A DNA stretch of 64,000 nucleotides, taken from QWQI01 sp964608915. Its GTDB lineage: Bacteria > Planctomycetota > Planctomycetia > Isosphaerales > Isosphaeraceae. A program made the position numbers and the translations under genes. Numbering within the stretch: position 1 is the stretch's first letter; each line of letters begins with the position of its first letter. Of the stretch, positions 63,929 to 64,000 are shown one piece after another. The stretch is taken from contig CAZSQA010000001.1 of assembly GCA_964608915.1 (NCBI GenBank), forward strand, positions 62,001 to 126,000. Reading direction: 5' to 3'. The notes beneath the pieces are model-generated. The model was not told where the DNA came from. It ran no database searches and saw nothing but the letters and a program-made list of their open reading frames with translations.

Positions 63929-64000
63929 GCCAAAGCGGCAGCGGCATTCTGCCGCCGTTCGTGAGATGGTAGAAAAGCTGCGAAGTCCGTTCCGTCACAA

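Noticed and set aside
63935..63955. A 7-bp GC hairpin after the last gene.
   Set aside because: No T-run follows, so it is not a supported intrinsic terminator.

Overview
This window is ordinary chromosome from a GC-rich planctomycete, most likely in the Isosphaeraceae/Gemmataceae part of the phylum. The evidence is a tandem pair of DUF1559 proteins carrying the planctomycete-typical H-X9-DG motif, a DUF1570 protein, a periplasmic sulfatase-modifying (formylglycine-generating) lipoprotein, a MoxR/VWA-metallopeptidase pair, and many short single-gene or two-gene transcription units on both strands. I see no rRNA, tRNA, CRISPR array, integrase, transposase or prophage gene. About 50 protein genes are supported, and gaps are usually under 300 bases.

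Layout. 1-4976: a cut-off DinB-fold gene, an HdeD-like membrane protein, assimilatory sulfite reductase (cysI) with a clear terminator, the FGE lipoprotein and an immunity-like orphan. 5134-8815: a MoxR AAA ATPase coupled to a VWA/zincin protein, then cyaB. 9011-14090: a TPR-redoxin, an M50 protease, queE and tatD. 14645-23506: the transcription/translation block nusA-infB-rbfA, continuing into an endonuclease III-like protein with a lysine-rich tail and a DinG-type helicase. 23488-26437: a membrane protein, two DUF1559 proteins and a DUF2306 protein. 26595-30752: serine biosynthesis (serA plus a class V aminotransferase, separated by a terminator) and hisI. 30850-34895: a translationally coupled TPR / SEC-C-TPR pair. 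35226-43553: housekeeping genes rpsU, rpsR, ispF, cysS, ruvC, a DUF255 thioredoxin fusion, truB and miaA. 43704-48046: a compact unit with a sigma-54-like promoter, a secreted peptidase, a STAS protein, a rhomboid protease and a GNAT enzyme. 48096-54636: a thiS-thiG fusion, a TolC protein, a lipoprotein, a DUF1570 protein and csrA. 54859-63928: a Tat-type aldo/keto reductase, a BatD-like protein, a DEAD-box helicase, DsbD, a methyltransferase and a second GNAT enzyme.

How the parts relate. Most genes serve core information processing or metabolism: sulfur assimilation, queuosine, tRNA modification, isoprenoids, serine, histidine and thiamine. A second theme is extracytoplasmic redox: the DsbD transporter, a DUF255 protein fused to a DsbD-alpha-like domain and the TPR-redoxin could form one envelope thiol network, but that link is inferred. 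I found no obvious defence island or biosynthetic cluster. The least-explained items are the sigma-54-type small-ORF unit near 43.7-44.1 kb, the MoxR/VWA protein with a duplicated and partly degenerate zinc-protease domain, the ThiS-ThiG fusion, and an endonuclease III-like protein whose catalytic lysine appears to be lost.
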